Assembly: GCA_025617745.1 (NCBI GenBank)
Contig: CM046868.1
Location: forward strand, 20,092,615 to 20,156,614
From: Heliocidaris erythrogramma
Lineage: Eukaryota > Echinodermata > Echinoidea > Camarodonta > Echinometridae
Reading direction: 5' to 3'
Length of the DNA stretch: 64,000 nt
Below are positions 26,701-38,700 of this stretch, in pieces. Below the pieces are notes generated by a model that had not been told where the DNA came from, did no database searches, and worked only from the letters and a program-made list of their open reading frames with translations. The translations under genes and the position numbers were made by a program. Each line of letters opens with the position of its first letter. The stretch's first letter is position 1.

Positions 26701-29700
26701 ATTGTGTTTGCACCTGAACAGAATTTGTCTTAAAAAACAAGCGTTTTGAAATGTATCAAGTTTTAGTGACTTAGCAGCATATTGGTAAAGAAATCTGATT
26801 ATTTTGTAGCTGCAGCACTTTTTAGTGGGAGGTTATGGAAGCTGCCATTGTTGTAAAGTAATGTTGATATTGAAGCTACATGTACATGTACATGTAGGGA
26901 GTGAAATAGAAAATGGAAGCTAAAGATATATTTTGGCCTGGTAATGTAGACTATATTAGTGTGGTTTCGTATAATACTCATCAATGGGTAGCTATTGATG
27001 TACTCTGTGAAACCATAATAATTCAACAGCGGGGGTGCAGCAACTCGCCCTGGCCCCGTGTAATTGGGGAATAGGCCTTTCCTTGATAACCCTGTGGTTT
27101 ACCAGAATACAAAAAGCTTCAATCCTGACTGGCATACAAGGCTTATTGATGAACCAATATTAAAAAAGCTCTATACTAGCCACTTGGTGAATGGTAACAT
27201 AGCTGATTTAATGACAACAGGGCCATCATCATCATTAAAAACCCTAGCTCATGATGAAAGATAAGAACCAAATGCAAATGTGGCAAGAGTATCCATGTTA
27301 GATGTTATTCGTATTTGATTTTTTTTAATTGTGAGATTACTTATAGGTAGGCTATAGATTATTAATCCTTTATTGCATCCAACATGATTTATTTGTCAAA
27401 GTGTATTCGTGAATGAATAAACTCTTGGAATATAACATTCATGTAGGAAAGTTTGAGTTTAAATAAAACAAAGCCATGGCATTTGCACAAATTTTTTCTT
27501 TGAAATGTGATGAATCAGTAATTTGCAGAAATTGATTTGGAAACCGCAGAAAGAAATGAGGATTAGGCGTCATGGCTAGGTCACCATATAAAGGTAGTTT
27601 ATTTGTTCTTTGAGTTGTCCACTTTGTACCCAAAGCTCATCCCTCAACTCTGATTTTAATGATTCTGTTCTACAGCTAAACAAAGAAGAGTATTTTACAG
27701 GTATATTTTTGCATTCTCTGCTTTGAATCAATATATCTTTTGTTGCCTTTCTCTTTACATGGCTCACATGAAGTCATGAGTAAAATCAGTGAAAAATAGA
27801 ATGCCCTAGAGCTGGAAATTTTCTAAAAGCGTGCAAACAATGAATGTGATATTAAGCTTACTTTTAGGAAAGCAGATCAATCGATACTTTCTGTCATCTT
27901 TAATATGTTAGAAAATGCAAAGAGAGATGAATTATAACTTTAAATATAATGCCTTCTGAATATTTATTATGTTTCATGCATGACGTTTTATACCCCCAAG
28001 CGAGTAATGTTGATAATATCAGTAAATGCTTGATATATATGTTTTTAATGAAATGGGAAAAGGAGATACGCTCAGGAAATGGAGAGGAGGAAAATATATC
28101 TTATATTGTTCAAGATGCTGTCACTTATAATTGCATTAGACTGATAGAATTTGTGTCCTATCAGTGTATTTTACTGTGATGCATGATAGATGATACTATA
28201 TGGGCATTTATTCAACTGTAATAGATAAACAAAGATTTGTAAACTTCATGCTGCCACAAAACCAGGATAAAGTCACAGCTTCCTGCATTGGATAAACATG
28301 AGGTTTGATGATGGAAATGACAATTTATGGATTTGTCATATGAGGAATCTTTTTGCCCTAAATGGAAAATCATATATTTTGCACTTCAATGTCTTTTTAT
28401 ATGTTAAAACTTTTTATTTCCTTCAAATAAGTTTTCTTACATGTACCTCACTACATTTATGTATGGTTTTAGGGTAGAAAGATATTCATGTGAAAGCTTA
28501 GAATATTGTACATGCTTTTAAAGGCGACAATGATATCTGGCAGTTTTGTCCCAGTTTCATAGTGACACATCACATTTTGTGTCAAGTGACATATATTCAA
28601 AATTGTCACGGTGTCAATGATTTACTTTCTTTCTTAAGAAATCATGTGACTAATTCCTTTCTATTAATCTTCCATTCTCTTGTCTGTATTTTATTTTTTT
28701 CACTGAACAGTACCACTGGATGCCCCTCAGAATCTAACGGCAATCCCAGTCAAAGCAGAAGCCATTGTTTTAACATGGACAAAACCATTACAAGGAAAAA
28801 CAGATGGATACATCGTCACATATTGTCTCAAAAGAAGACAAGGTATGTATGAGCTAGTTCATTTATTTGGTTGCCTACTTTAGTCAAGATGACACTATTG
28901 GTTAACATTAAACGCTCTTGCAAAAATGGCTACAGAAGTTTGTGATAAAAGTATGATGTTGCTACCTTTGGTTAGAGTGATATACTTGTCAATATTTCAA
29001 ATATTTGAAGGTCAATTATCTTGTTGACTAGTTGATACTCTTTTTTTGTTGTTTTTTGTTGTTCTTTTATAAAAAAAATCTTTCACATATCAGTTAACAA
29101 AAATGAAGTTGTGCTTATTTGTCTCCTAAAAAAAAGTATTTTACTTTTTCAGTCTTTTTTGTCAAATTGATAACTTGACTAGTATTGAACTTTTGAAATA
29201 TGGCATTATCAACCCCCTTGTGTGTGTATCTAGTCTCACTTCAAACACAATATTATAAGGAAAGAAAAAGAAATTAACCAGAAATGCAAAATGAGATGTC
29301 AAAATGTAATAGGGAGAACCATTCATCATATTGAACTTTTATAGCTTTGCTTTTCTGGTTTATCCCATCACCGACAAAGGGGTATTTTATGTGAGCAGAC
29401 CTGCCCTCAATAGGTGATCTGTGAATGAATTTGATTGATAAAAAGAACAGTTGTTTGAGAACTGAGAAAGCTTGAACAAATTGGAGATTTGCTTTTATTA
29501 TCAAATCTTTGTTAGAGATTTATAATGAGTAATACCCTTTTCTGTTCTGAGTCACAGGTTTGAAATAATGGTTACTGGCATAAATGAAAATCAAAGAAAA
29601 CCTAAAATTTTAGGAGTTATTTCTGGTTCATGTGAAGCAATGAATCGTTAAGCATGTTAGGGTGGTTGGTGTTCCAACAATTTAATTTCCCTATCAAGAG

Positions 29701-32700
29701 ATGTTAGTGAAATACATACATCATGCAAATTTGTGGTAAACACAATATTTACAGCAATAAATCGATGTATCTACCTATTTGCTAGTTTCCCAAACTATGC
29801 CGTCATTCGAGAAAAACTAAGTCTAAAACGCGCAGCCCCTGCCTGCGCGCGCGTACTCCCCGTCCACCAATCCAATCGCGCCACCGCCAAACTCTTCCTC
29901 TTCCGTTCTCGCCCGTCAGAGAAGTGACATCTATGAAGCTAAGTCTTAACCTAAATTGCGAGATTTTTACCTCCAAAAGCATTTTTGGTTGCCTTTCGCA
30001 ATAAAAATCCCGTTCACCATGTTTTCACATTCATTTTGGTGTATCGGATTTTTCCTGAGTCAACCTCCTTCACGGTAAATTAATGAAATTACTTTGCCGT
30101 TTTTCCTCACTTTCGGGGCTTTATTCACAGACGGTGTACTAGTACACTGTGTCGGGCTGCCCCCCGTGTCTGTAGGTGGTTGATTCAACGCGCTTAGACA
30201 AGCGGTCTTATCAAAACGTCGTGTCTCCGTAAAAGGAGTTTATTCCCACTCCGACTAATGTGAGTTGGTTGTTACCCTTTTATAGATCTATATTGTTTGT
30301 AATAATAAATTTATTACCAAATATGGGTTTCTATATTTGTTTGCTTGTCTTTATTTTCAGCCATGTCGAGGTCTCCGTTTCGGCTGGCGTTCCCCAGTAT
30401 TTAAATACTTATAAGGGGACTCGCCCAGCCTTGGAAGGGTTGGCTGCGAGATTTTCATCTCGCACCAACATTATAACTTCCCCGGAGCCTCGACCAAGGT
30501 AAGTTAGGGCCTGCCTTGTGTACGGCTCGCCCCGTTATGAGTTCGTCGTCTGTTCTGACGACCAACTCATGCGGGATATACCGAGAGAGTGAGTCCTGAA
30601 ACATGGCCAATACCTCTCTCGAAGAAGAGACTTGTATAACGGTGAGAGTGAGTGCCTAACCCGTCCAATACCTCTCACCGATAAAACTGTGGGTCTACCC
30701 CAGCCCACAGTTCGTCTCGCTCGAGCTGCACTTCTCGCTCACTAGCCATAGATGTTGTTCGCTCAGGGGTCGGCTCTCTTTGTCTCTCTCCGCACGCTTC
30801 TAATCCAAGCTAGGCGGGAAAGAGTAAAGAGAGTCGTGATCTTCCTAATGTACCCAGTACAAAGGGTTTACTACGGAAGCGGCGCCCGTTTTCAAGTGGG
30901 TAAAGGGAGCGGTCACGTGACCGCCTGCCCAGAAACGTAGGCGCCTGAGTACTGCCCAGCCAGCCGGCGGGGCGGACTCTCTCCCCTTGACATCGACTGT
31001 GTGTTCACCTCATGTGTCAGGGGGGCCAAGAAGAAGAAGGTTAGCCCCCAAGGGGCGACTACTACTTCTGAGTCGGGCGTCTCCCATGAACTTCTGAATT
31101 ATCTGAAGATCATTGTGGAGTGGAGTGGTTGGTCAGACTTTGTGTCCGTACCTCCCACCACGCCCGACTCCAACACCCCCCCCCCCCCCGGGGGAGGGGG
31201 GATACCTGTACCCACCAACCCGGGTCCGGTTCGGATACCGGATATCCGGTTCGGATACCCGGATATCCGGTTCGGATACCGGTTTTTACCGGTTATCCGG
31301 CTAGGAAGACTGGTTTTCCCTTGTTTATCACCACTGCACCTAGTGGGTGGGGATCCGGTTCCTTTATCAGGTATCCGGCTCATTGTGTTTGGTCTCCAAC
31401 ACACAAGAGTCTTGCCGCCCCACTTCGGGCGTCTCCCGACCACGTTCAGCTTTGATCGTCCGGTCGGGGCTACTCCCATTCCAGCGGCACTAAGTGCTCC
31501 GCCTGGGGAGGAATCCTGGGACTACCTAAACCGCCCTTCTTGGGATCAGGTTTCTCAGTCCGGATTTTCGGAGGATGATGCCTCTTCACAGGTTGAGATT
31601 ACACCCCAAACCAGTCGGTCCTTGGCGGTAGAGACTCAAGCCCTGCTGGAGAAATATCTTCCCGACACCTTTTTTCAGAGTCGGGCCGATCCGGGACATC
31701 CGTCTCTCCTTTTTCAAGGTGAGCGTCCCTCCAAAGGCATCCCTCTTACGGAGGACTTAAGCGAGTCTACAATGACTTCGCCTCACAGCCTCTTTCATCT
31801 TTGGTAGGGCCCGTCCCTCGGCCAGGGAATTCACTTTCTCTCAACAAGACACTCTCGATTATTTTACGAGAAAGTCTTGTTCCAGTGACCTCCTACATGT
31901 AGGTGGTAGGCTTGGTGTCAACTTTCAGAGTGCACCTTACGCCAAAAGGGAGAAGTTCCCGTCCTTGATGGAAGCTCATTCCAGGACTGGCCTGAGGCTG
32001 ACTGCCTACTTGGGTACGCTCCTTTCCCTACGCTAGGAGCCAGGAACTTGAGATGTCCGACTCGGACATCATGTTCCTAGACGAAGCCCTCTTGTCCTTG
32101 ACAGGCTCGTTGTGGTCAAAACTGTCTGTGTCGACAGCATAGCCACTAATGCCAGGAGGGAACTTGCACTTTCCTCTCTGGGCATTGCGGATGCGGACAT
32201 ACCTGCCCTCCTGGCCAGGGTCCCGCACTCCGGCCAACACCTCTTTGGAGGTAAGGTGTCTGATGTGATTCAACTTGAGGTTGATTCACGCTAGCAGGCG
32301 ACGGAACTTCTGAAACGCCTTAAGTCCTCGGCTCCTAAGCCGCAGGCCCAGGCTAGTTTTCCGCCTCCTAGACGCGGTGGCACTTCCAGCTTTCAGCCTC
32401 TCGTGCACTGCAAGTTCAGCCCAGTGCCCCTCACTACAGGGGGCCAGGGCGGAGCCTTCTCCTCGAGGTAGGAGAAGGCATCGTCGCGGTCGGGGCCGTG
32501 GTTCGGCCCGGGATTCCAGCGAGTGCGCCCCGAGCGTTGGAGGAGAGGGTTGGCGGCCGGCTTCAGTACTTTCTTCCCGCTTGGGAAGAAATTACCGACA
32601 CCGATTATCGTGCGAGGAGGCTTCTGCATAAAACTCGCAGAGCCCCTCACACACGGAGCCTTCCGCCGCAACCCGCCTACATATCGCCCCCTTTCTAGAG

Positions 32701-35700
32701 CACATCTCCTCCGAGATTCAAGAGCTGCTAGAAAAGGGCGCAATCGAAAGGGTAAGAGACCACCCCCATCTGTGTCTCTCCCTTATAATTCCCAAACGCT
32801 CGGGGAAGCTCAGAATGATCTTGAATATGAGGGTCATCAATACCTTCATTCCAAGAGAACTTTTCCGCATGGAAACTTTGGCCTCCATTCTTCCGGCGAT
32901 CATATCGCCCCCCTTTCTAGAGCACATCTCCTCCGAGATTCAAGAGCTGCTAAAAAAGGGCGCAATCGAAAGGGTAAGAGACCACCCCCATCTGTGTCTC
33001 TCCCTTATCTTATAATTCCCTAACGCTCTGGGAAGCTCAGAATGATCTTGAATATGAGGGTCATCAATACCTTCATTCCAAGAGAGCTTTTTCCGCGTGG
33101 AAACTTTGGCCTCCTATCTTCCGGCGATCAGACCGTCAGATGTGGCCATTTCGGTAGACTTGAAAGATGCTTACTTTCACATACCGATACACCCTTCTTC
33201 AAGGGACCTTCTAGGCTTCGCCTTTCAGGGCGAAACCTTCCGGTTCAAGGCCTTACCTTGCGGCCCGAAACCGGCTCCTCAAGTTTTTACTCAAGTAGTC
33301 TCTGCCCTAGCCGCCTTCCTCAGGTATCGCGGTCTGAGACTTTTCACTTGCATGGACGACTGGCTCCTGGTGGCGAGCTCTGTGTCCGTCTTTCAGTCAC
33401 ACATGGACCTACTTCTCCGTACTACGCAAGAAGTATGATTCATAGTCAACTGGGACAAGTCGGAGTTGACTCCTACCCGCAGACCCATTTTCCTGGGTGC
33501 GGAAATAGACATTGTGAACCAACTTGCCCGCCCCAGTCGGGAGAGAGTTCAAACTATTGTCTTACTGGCTCGATCTCTTCGTCGCTTACGTCGAGTTCGG
33601 GCAGGCCGATGGCTCCAGTCCTTGGGCCACTTATCGAGCCTTGTAGATGTCCTCAAGGACTATCGGCTTCATATGAGGCCTTTCCAGCTTCATCTGCTGA
33701 AGTTTTCCAAGCCCAGTGTAGACTCGCTCAAGGTGTGGATTCCTCTATCCGAGGAAATCAAACGCCTGCTTATCCCCTGGTCGAATGAGTCGTTCCTTCT
33801 TCAAGGGCAAGTCTCTTTTGGACCAGGTGGTCTCGGGGGACTGGTCACACCTGTGCACCTTACCCCACATCAATATGTTGGAATTGATGGCAGTCTTCAT
33901 GTCTCTCCGTTTTTTTTCGAGAACATGATTGTAGGTCACTCCGGATTTTGACGGACAACACTACTGTTGCTGCCTACATCAACAGACAAGGCGGGACTCG
34001 TTCCACTACCCTGAACGATCTAACCGCCAAACTTTGGAAGTGGTGTCGGTCTCACCGAGTGATTCCGATCGCCTCCTATGTTCCCGGGCGGGACAATCTG
34101 ATTACAGAATTTCTGTCCCGGGGCATGTGTCTCCCCTCCGAGTGGCCACTGAACCGAGAGGTCTTCGACACCTCTGTTCAGTCTGCGCCCCTCTGGAGAT
34201 AGACCTGTTTGCGACAGCTCTCAATCATCGCCTCCCGAGATACTGCCCTCGGGTGCGAGATCCGGAAGCTTGGGCCCTCGATGCGTTCTCCCTTCAGTGG
34301 AAGAACTTCCGGGGTTACGCCTTTCCGCCGGTCTCCTTAATCCCTCAGGTCCTGGGGTAGATTCAGGAGGATCAGGCGTGGTTTCTGCTCATAGCACCTT
34401 GCTGACCGAGGAGACCTTGGTTTCCTCTTCTTCTGTCTCTGCTGGACGGTCGGCCTCTCTCCCTTCACCGGAGAGCAGACCTCATAGCTCAGCCCCTGTC
34501 GGGGATCCTCCACCATCGGCCGGCGGCTCTACATTTGACCACCTGGCCTCTATCGGGGAGGATGCGAGGACGGCAGGACTCTCAGAGAGAGCCTCCCAGT
34601 TCATAGTCCAGAGCAGAAGAGATTCTACCCGAGCTGTTTACAACTCGAGATTAGAAGCCTTCCATGCTTGGTGTGGGGAAATGGGATTTGCTTCCCGTTC
34701 TGCCCCGGTGGGTGCTATTGCAGATTTCCTTATCGCCCCTTTTCGATAAGGGCAGGTCCCTCTCTACCAATCGTGGTTACCGGTCCGCTATTGCTCCGGT
34801 TCACCTTGGTTTTTCTGATGGTTCGGGAGTTTCTAACTCTCCCTTCTTGACTCATTTGCCGAGGTCTGTCTTTTGAAACGACCAGCAAATCGCCAGTTGA
34901 CTCCTGCGTGGAGCCTTCCTTTGGTTTTGGACGTCTTGGCCAAACCGCCCTTTGAGCCGTTGTGCAAAGCGTCTTTACACCATCTCTCGATTAAGACCGC
35001 CTTCCTCGTCGCTATTGCTTCTGGGCAGAGGAGAAGCACTATTCAGGCTCTCTCTACGGCGCCCGGGCATATCAGATGGGAAAGGCAAGGTGTACGTCTT
35101 GTCCCTCGACCTTCGTTTATTGCCAAGAATCAAGTGTTCTTGAGTCCTCTGTCAGAATTCTCTTCTGTCAAGGAGGATAATTCTTGGTGCCCTGTTAGGG
35201 CTCTCAAATGGTTCTTGGATAGGACTAAGGTTTTTCGTAAGGATGATCAGCTCTTTCTCTTTTCCCGTCACCCTTATTCCCCAGCATCACGGGAGACTAT
35301 CTCCCGTTGGATTGTCGAGGCTATCCAAGCTGGGGGTTCGGAGGCTCTCCTGTCTGAGAATCCTCCAAGAGCGCACGATACTAGGAGTGTTTCTACCTCC
35401 TGGGCGCTCTTTCTGGGTCTTCCTTTGGAAGACATTTTGAGGGCCGCCTTTTGGCGTTCCCCTACTTCCTTCACATCCTTCTATCTTAAGGATGTTCTTT
35501 CGGGTGAGGTTAGCTTTGCAACCTCTGGGTTGAGAGCTGCTTCGTCGTCTCTGTCTGCCCCGCGTTAGTTACTCCCGTCCTGGGACAAGCCACCCGGGTT
35601 TTTATCCGTGCTATTCTAGCAAATAGGTAGATACATCGATTTATTGCTGTAAATCAAGAAAATTATAACTAATTTTGTTATTTACTAGATAAATCTATGT

Positions 35701-38700
35701 ATCTACCTATGTCCCTCCCTCCAGCCCCTCTCCTTGTCTGACATGTCCTAGATTCTGTCTCTGACTGCTCGGAAGAGGAAGAGTATGGCGGTGGCGCGAT
35801 TGGATTGGTGGACGGGGAGTACGCGCGCGCAGGCAGGGGCTGCGCGTTTTAGACTTAGTTTTTCTCGAATGACGGCATAGTTTGGGAAACTAGCAAATAG
35901 GTAGATACATAGATTTATCTAGTAAATAACAAAGTTAGTTATAATTTTCTTGGTCTAATGTACTAGTGGTACAAGTATGTATCACCATAGAAAGACGATC
36001 TGATTAGATTTTGGGATACATAGGGCAAAGGTCGTAGAGGTCAATTCTGAAATCGCAGGTTTTAGCCCTGTTAACATGAAATCTCAAGAACCATTTGATC
36101 CATTAACTTCAAACTTGGAACTAGTATGCATCACCATAGTGAGACGAACTGATTAGATATTTGTTCACGTAGGTCAAAGGTGACAGGTCATAGAGGTCAT
36201 TATACAGGTGTATGTGAAATTAATGTTTTTTCCCCTTTGTTATCACCATATCGACTATTTTGTATTCATGACTAGGAGATAAAGTGATCAGACTTTTGCG
36301 TTATAAGGTGTAAGGTCAAATGTCAAAGAGGTCAATTAACATGTAATTAGAGGCTTTTGATTTTAGTTATCACAATATTTCAAGAACAGTTTGAGCCATC
36401 AACTGAATTTTGACGGAGGCATATAGGAGACGCAGTCGCATTGATCTTGTTACTGCTCGTTTTGATTTGATGCTTCAGGAAATGGATGTGAAACCCAGTA
36501 CATCGAAGGTGGCAATGTTACAGAGGTCGAAGTCACAAATTTATATGCAAACCACACATACCAATTCCAGGTGCAATCGTTTCACTCAGACCATCGGGAA
36601 GGAGCATCTACGGGCTTCATTGAGGCTTCAGGAACACCACCAGGTATGTATTTCAATAGTGGATGCAGTTGTCATGACGATGGTCATGTTCAAGGAGAAA
36701 TTAAATTTCTGGGAAAGAATGTTTGATGATAGTGGTGATGGTGGTGATAACACTGATACAGGGGAAACTTCATATAACAAGGCCGTCAAGATCAATAGAT
36801 TTTCCTGGTTATAGCCGTTATCTGTTATATCGGAACATACATAAATATGCACATATGGGACTAGATTCTATATGTACACTAATAATGAATGTACCTCGTT
36901 CTTCTGCTACCACTTATGTACTCATTTGAAAGCTATGAAGGCATTAACTGTTAATTCTCAAATTTAGCTAATAAAATATCGGAAAACGTGTTAAAAGCCT
37001 GTACTGTCAGCATAGCGCATACTCACCTGCGCTGTGATATGAATAAAATGACGCTCCCTGCACTGTGGGAATAATTGCCAATCTTTTTCTTTGTTTTAGA
37101 GGCACAAGATTTAGCTCGTTATAGCTGATATCTCACTATAGCCAACCTCGCTATAAAGGTTCATGCCGCCATAGAATTACACGCAAGTAAATTTGGGACT
37201 GTGACAATGTTCTCGTTATAGCCGTTACCTCGTTATAGCCGACCTCGTTATGTCGAGTTTCCCCTGTATTGATTATGAGAAAAGTGATACTAATGATGTC
37301 ATGGTGCTAAATGACTGAGATAATGTTAGTTGTGATGTTTAGGGGATAGGATGTTTGCCGTGGTAACTTTTGCTCCAGGCTCTACTTTCATCAGAGATAT
37401 AAGGGCTTGGCTTACATTTGGGTTTGAAGTTAGGGTTAGGCTTAGTGCTGGGCTCAAGGTTGAAGTAAAGAAACACAGTAAGTGTTAGAAATTAATCATG
37501 TGATTTCTGAGGAATTCAGGCGTTCTAGAAAAATTGTACTCCCTATTAAATAAACCCAAGTGATAAATGAGCTTGCCCCTATTAGTACTCATCAGGCACG
37601 TACATGTACTTCTGTTGCATCTGGTATTATGCTCCACATCTTCTGAAGAATCTCTCCCCCCCCCCCCCCCCCCTCCTGCTATTCCAAACTTCCTGCTTCT
37701 AGCTCTCTATGAGAAAAGGAAGAGGTAGCAGTGTCACTTGGTTTATTCAAGCAGTATCCCATTTCTTGTTTGTGAAGAAGACCAATTCTCTTGGGTTTAC
37801 CTTGATAGGTAAACGCCGTGAGCATTCATCATTCGCCCCAATGACGTGATTTAAATTGTGAAAGGGATCATTTAGAGTTATATTTGCACATCAGCAAGGA
37901 AAAGCCTTCTTCCCCAACTGATAACTAGCCAATTGACCTGATCGGTGTAGTATTTCTTGGCTCGTATTTAATCAGTATCCCTGTATTCCCACTGCTGAAA
38001 TTGATGATTGATCATTATTTGATTCTGAAAAAAGTGGCAATGGTTGGTTAGAAAGTTGTAGATATCAGATAGAGTTATTAAATCTGTCACTACTGTAGAT
38101 GGTGAAAAGACCATGTCTTTGGGGTTCCTTGCGGGGTAGGATCCTGCTTTAGAACAGAATTCTTAGGAATGTACTTCTTCCTGTACTTCATGTTGTTTTT
38201 TCCAAATTTTTGTAAGACCAACAAAAATCTATTTTTATTTGAAACAACAATAATGATGCTGTTTAATAATATTCAATAGATTTGTCATCAGTTGAAGAAA
38301 TATACTAGTCTGATTTTATTACATGCGATAGGATAGGAGCACTGCCTTATCACCTCATTAAAACTTCAACTTAAGTACATGACACTGTAAACAAAGTTTG
38401 TCTCTGTGGTAGGTTCATTTTAAATCACAAGGTCACCAATTATTCAGAGTTTCATCTTTCCTGGTACGAGATGACACTAAACTCTTGCAAAGGTACTTTG
38501 TACCATGAATGAAAAGGGTTCCTTGATCAGGTTTAATTTGACTTTCCTTGAATCCCTAGTTGAAGCAGCTGATTACCCATACACCTGTTCCTAATATACA
38601 TGCTTCTACCCAGTCCACATTGAAGTACATTTTCACTGCGACCCTATTCCAGGTCCAACCCGAGTGTGGTCTCCTACACTGCATTTTGGTTAATGGGGTG

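Larger units (their letters stand above)
14732..28710 (+). other. FGFR intron 1 (~14.0 kb)
   Basis: Large intron between the signal peptide and FN3 exons. It contains microsatellites, two long foldback elements, one small hairpin repeat and a direct duplication, each listed separately. An open frame of 156 codons at 16544-17014 resembles nothing I recognise and is probably chance. Otherwise I see nothing coding. Confidence 0.8.
29747..35952 (+). mobile_element. DIRS-like tyrosine-recombinase retrotransposon (6.2 kb, degenerate)
   Basis: DIRS elements copy through RNA and re-enter DNA as a circle using a tyrosine recombinase, so they lack LTRs and target duplications. The element has inverted terminal repeats (29747-29905 and 35770-35952), a gag-like region, RT with a CMDD active site, an RNase H region, a tyrosine recombinase with R, HxxR and Y, and an internal complementary region (35616-35710) whose halves are the reverse complements of the two outer ends. 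That last feature is diagnostic. It is distinctly richer in G+C than its surroundings and lies in the same orientation as FGFR. In-frame stops, frameshifts and a duplication in the RT make it inactive as an autonomous copy. I see no methyltransferase domain. Confidence 0.95.
28843..36478 (+). other. FGFR intron 2 (~7.6 kb, mostly a DIRS element)
   Basis: This intron interrupts the FN3 domain between its C and C' strands. About 0.9 kb of plain AT-rich sequence precedes the DIRS-like element (29747-35952), and about 0.5 kb of tandem-repeat sequence follows it. Without the insertion the intron would be about 1.4 kb. Confidence 0.85.

Noticed and set aside
31001..31807. 268-codon frame considered as a host gene
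   Set aside because: It lies inside the DIRS boundaries set by the terminal and internal repeats, so it is the element's gag-like region.
35965..36440. Tandem array considered as a CRISPR-like or satellite array
   Set aside because: The units are few and strongly diverged and the genome is eukaryotic. Best described as a decayed minisatellite or repeat fragment.
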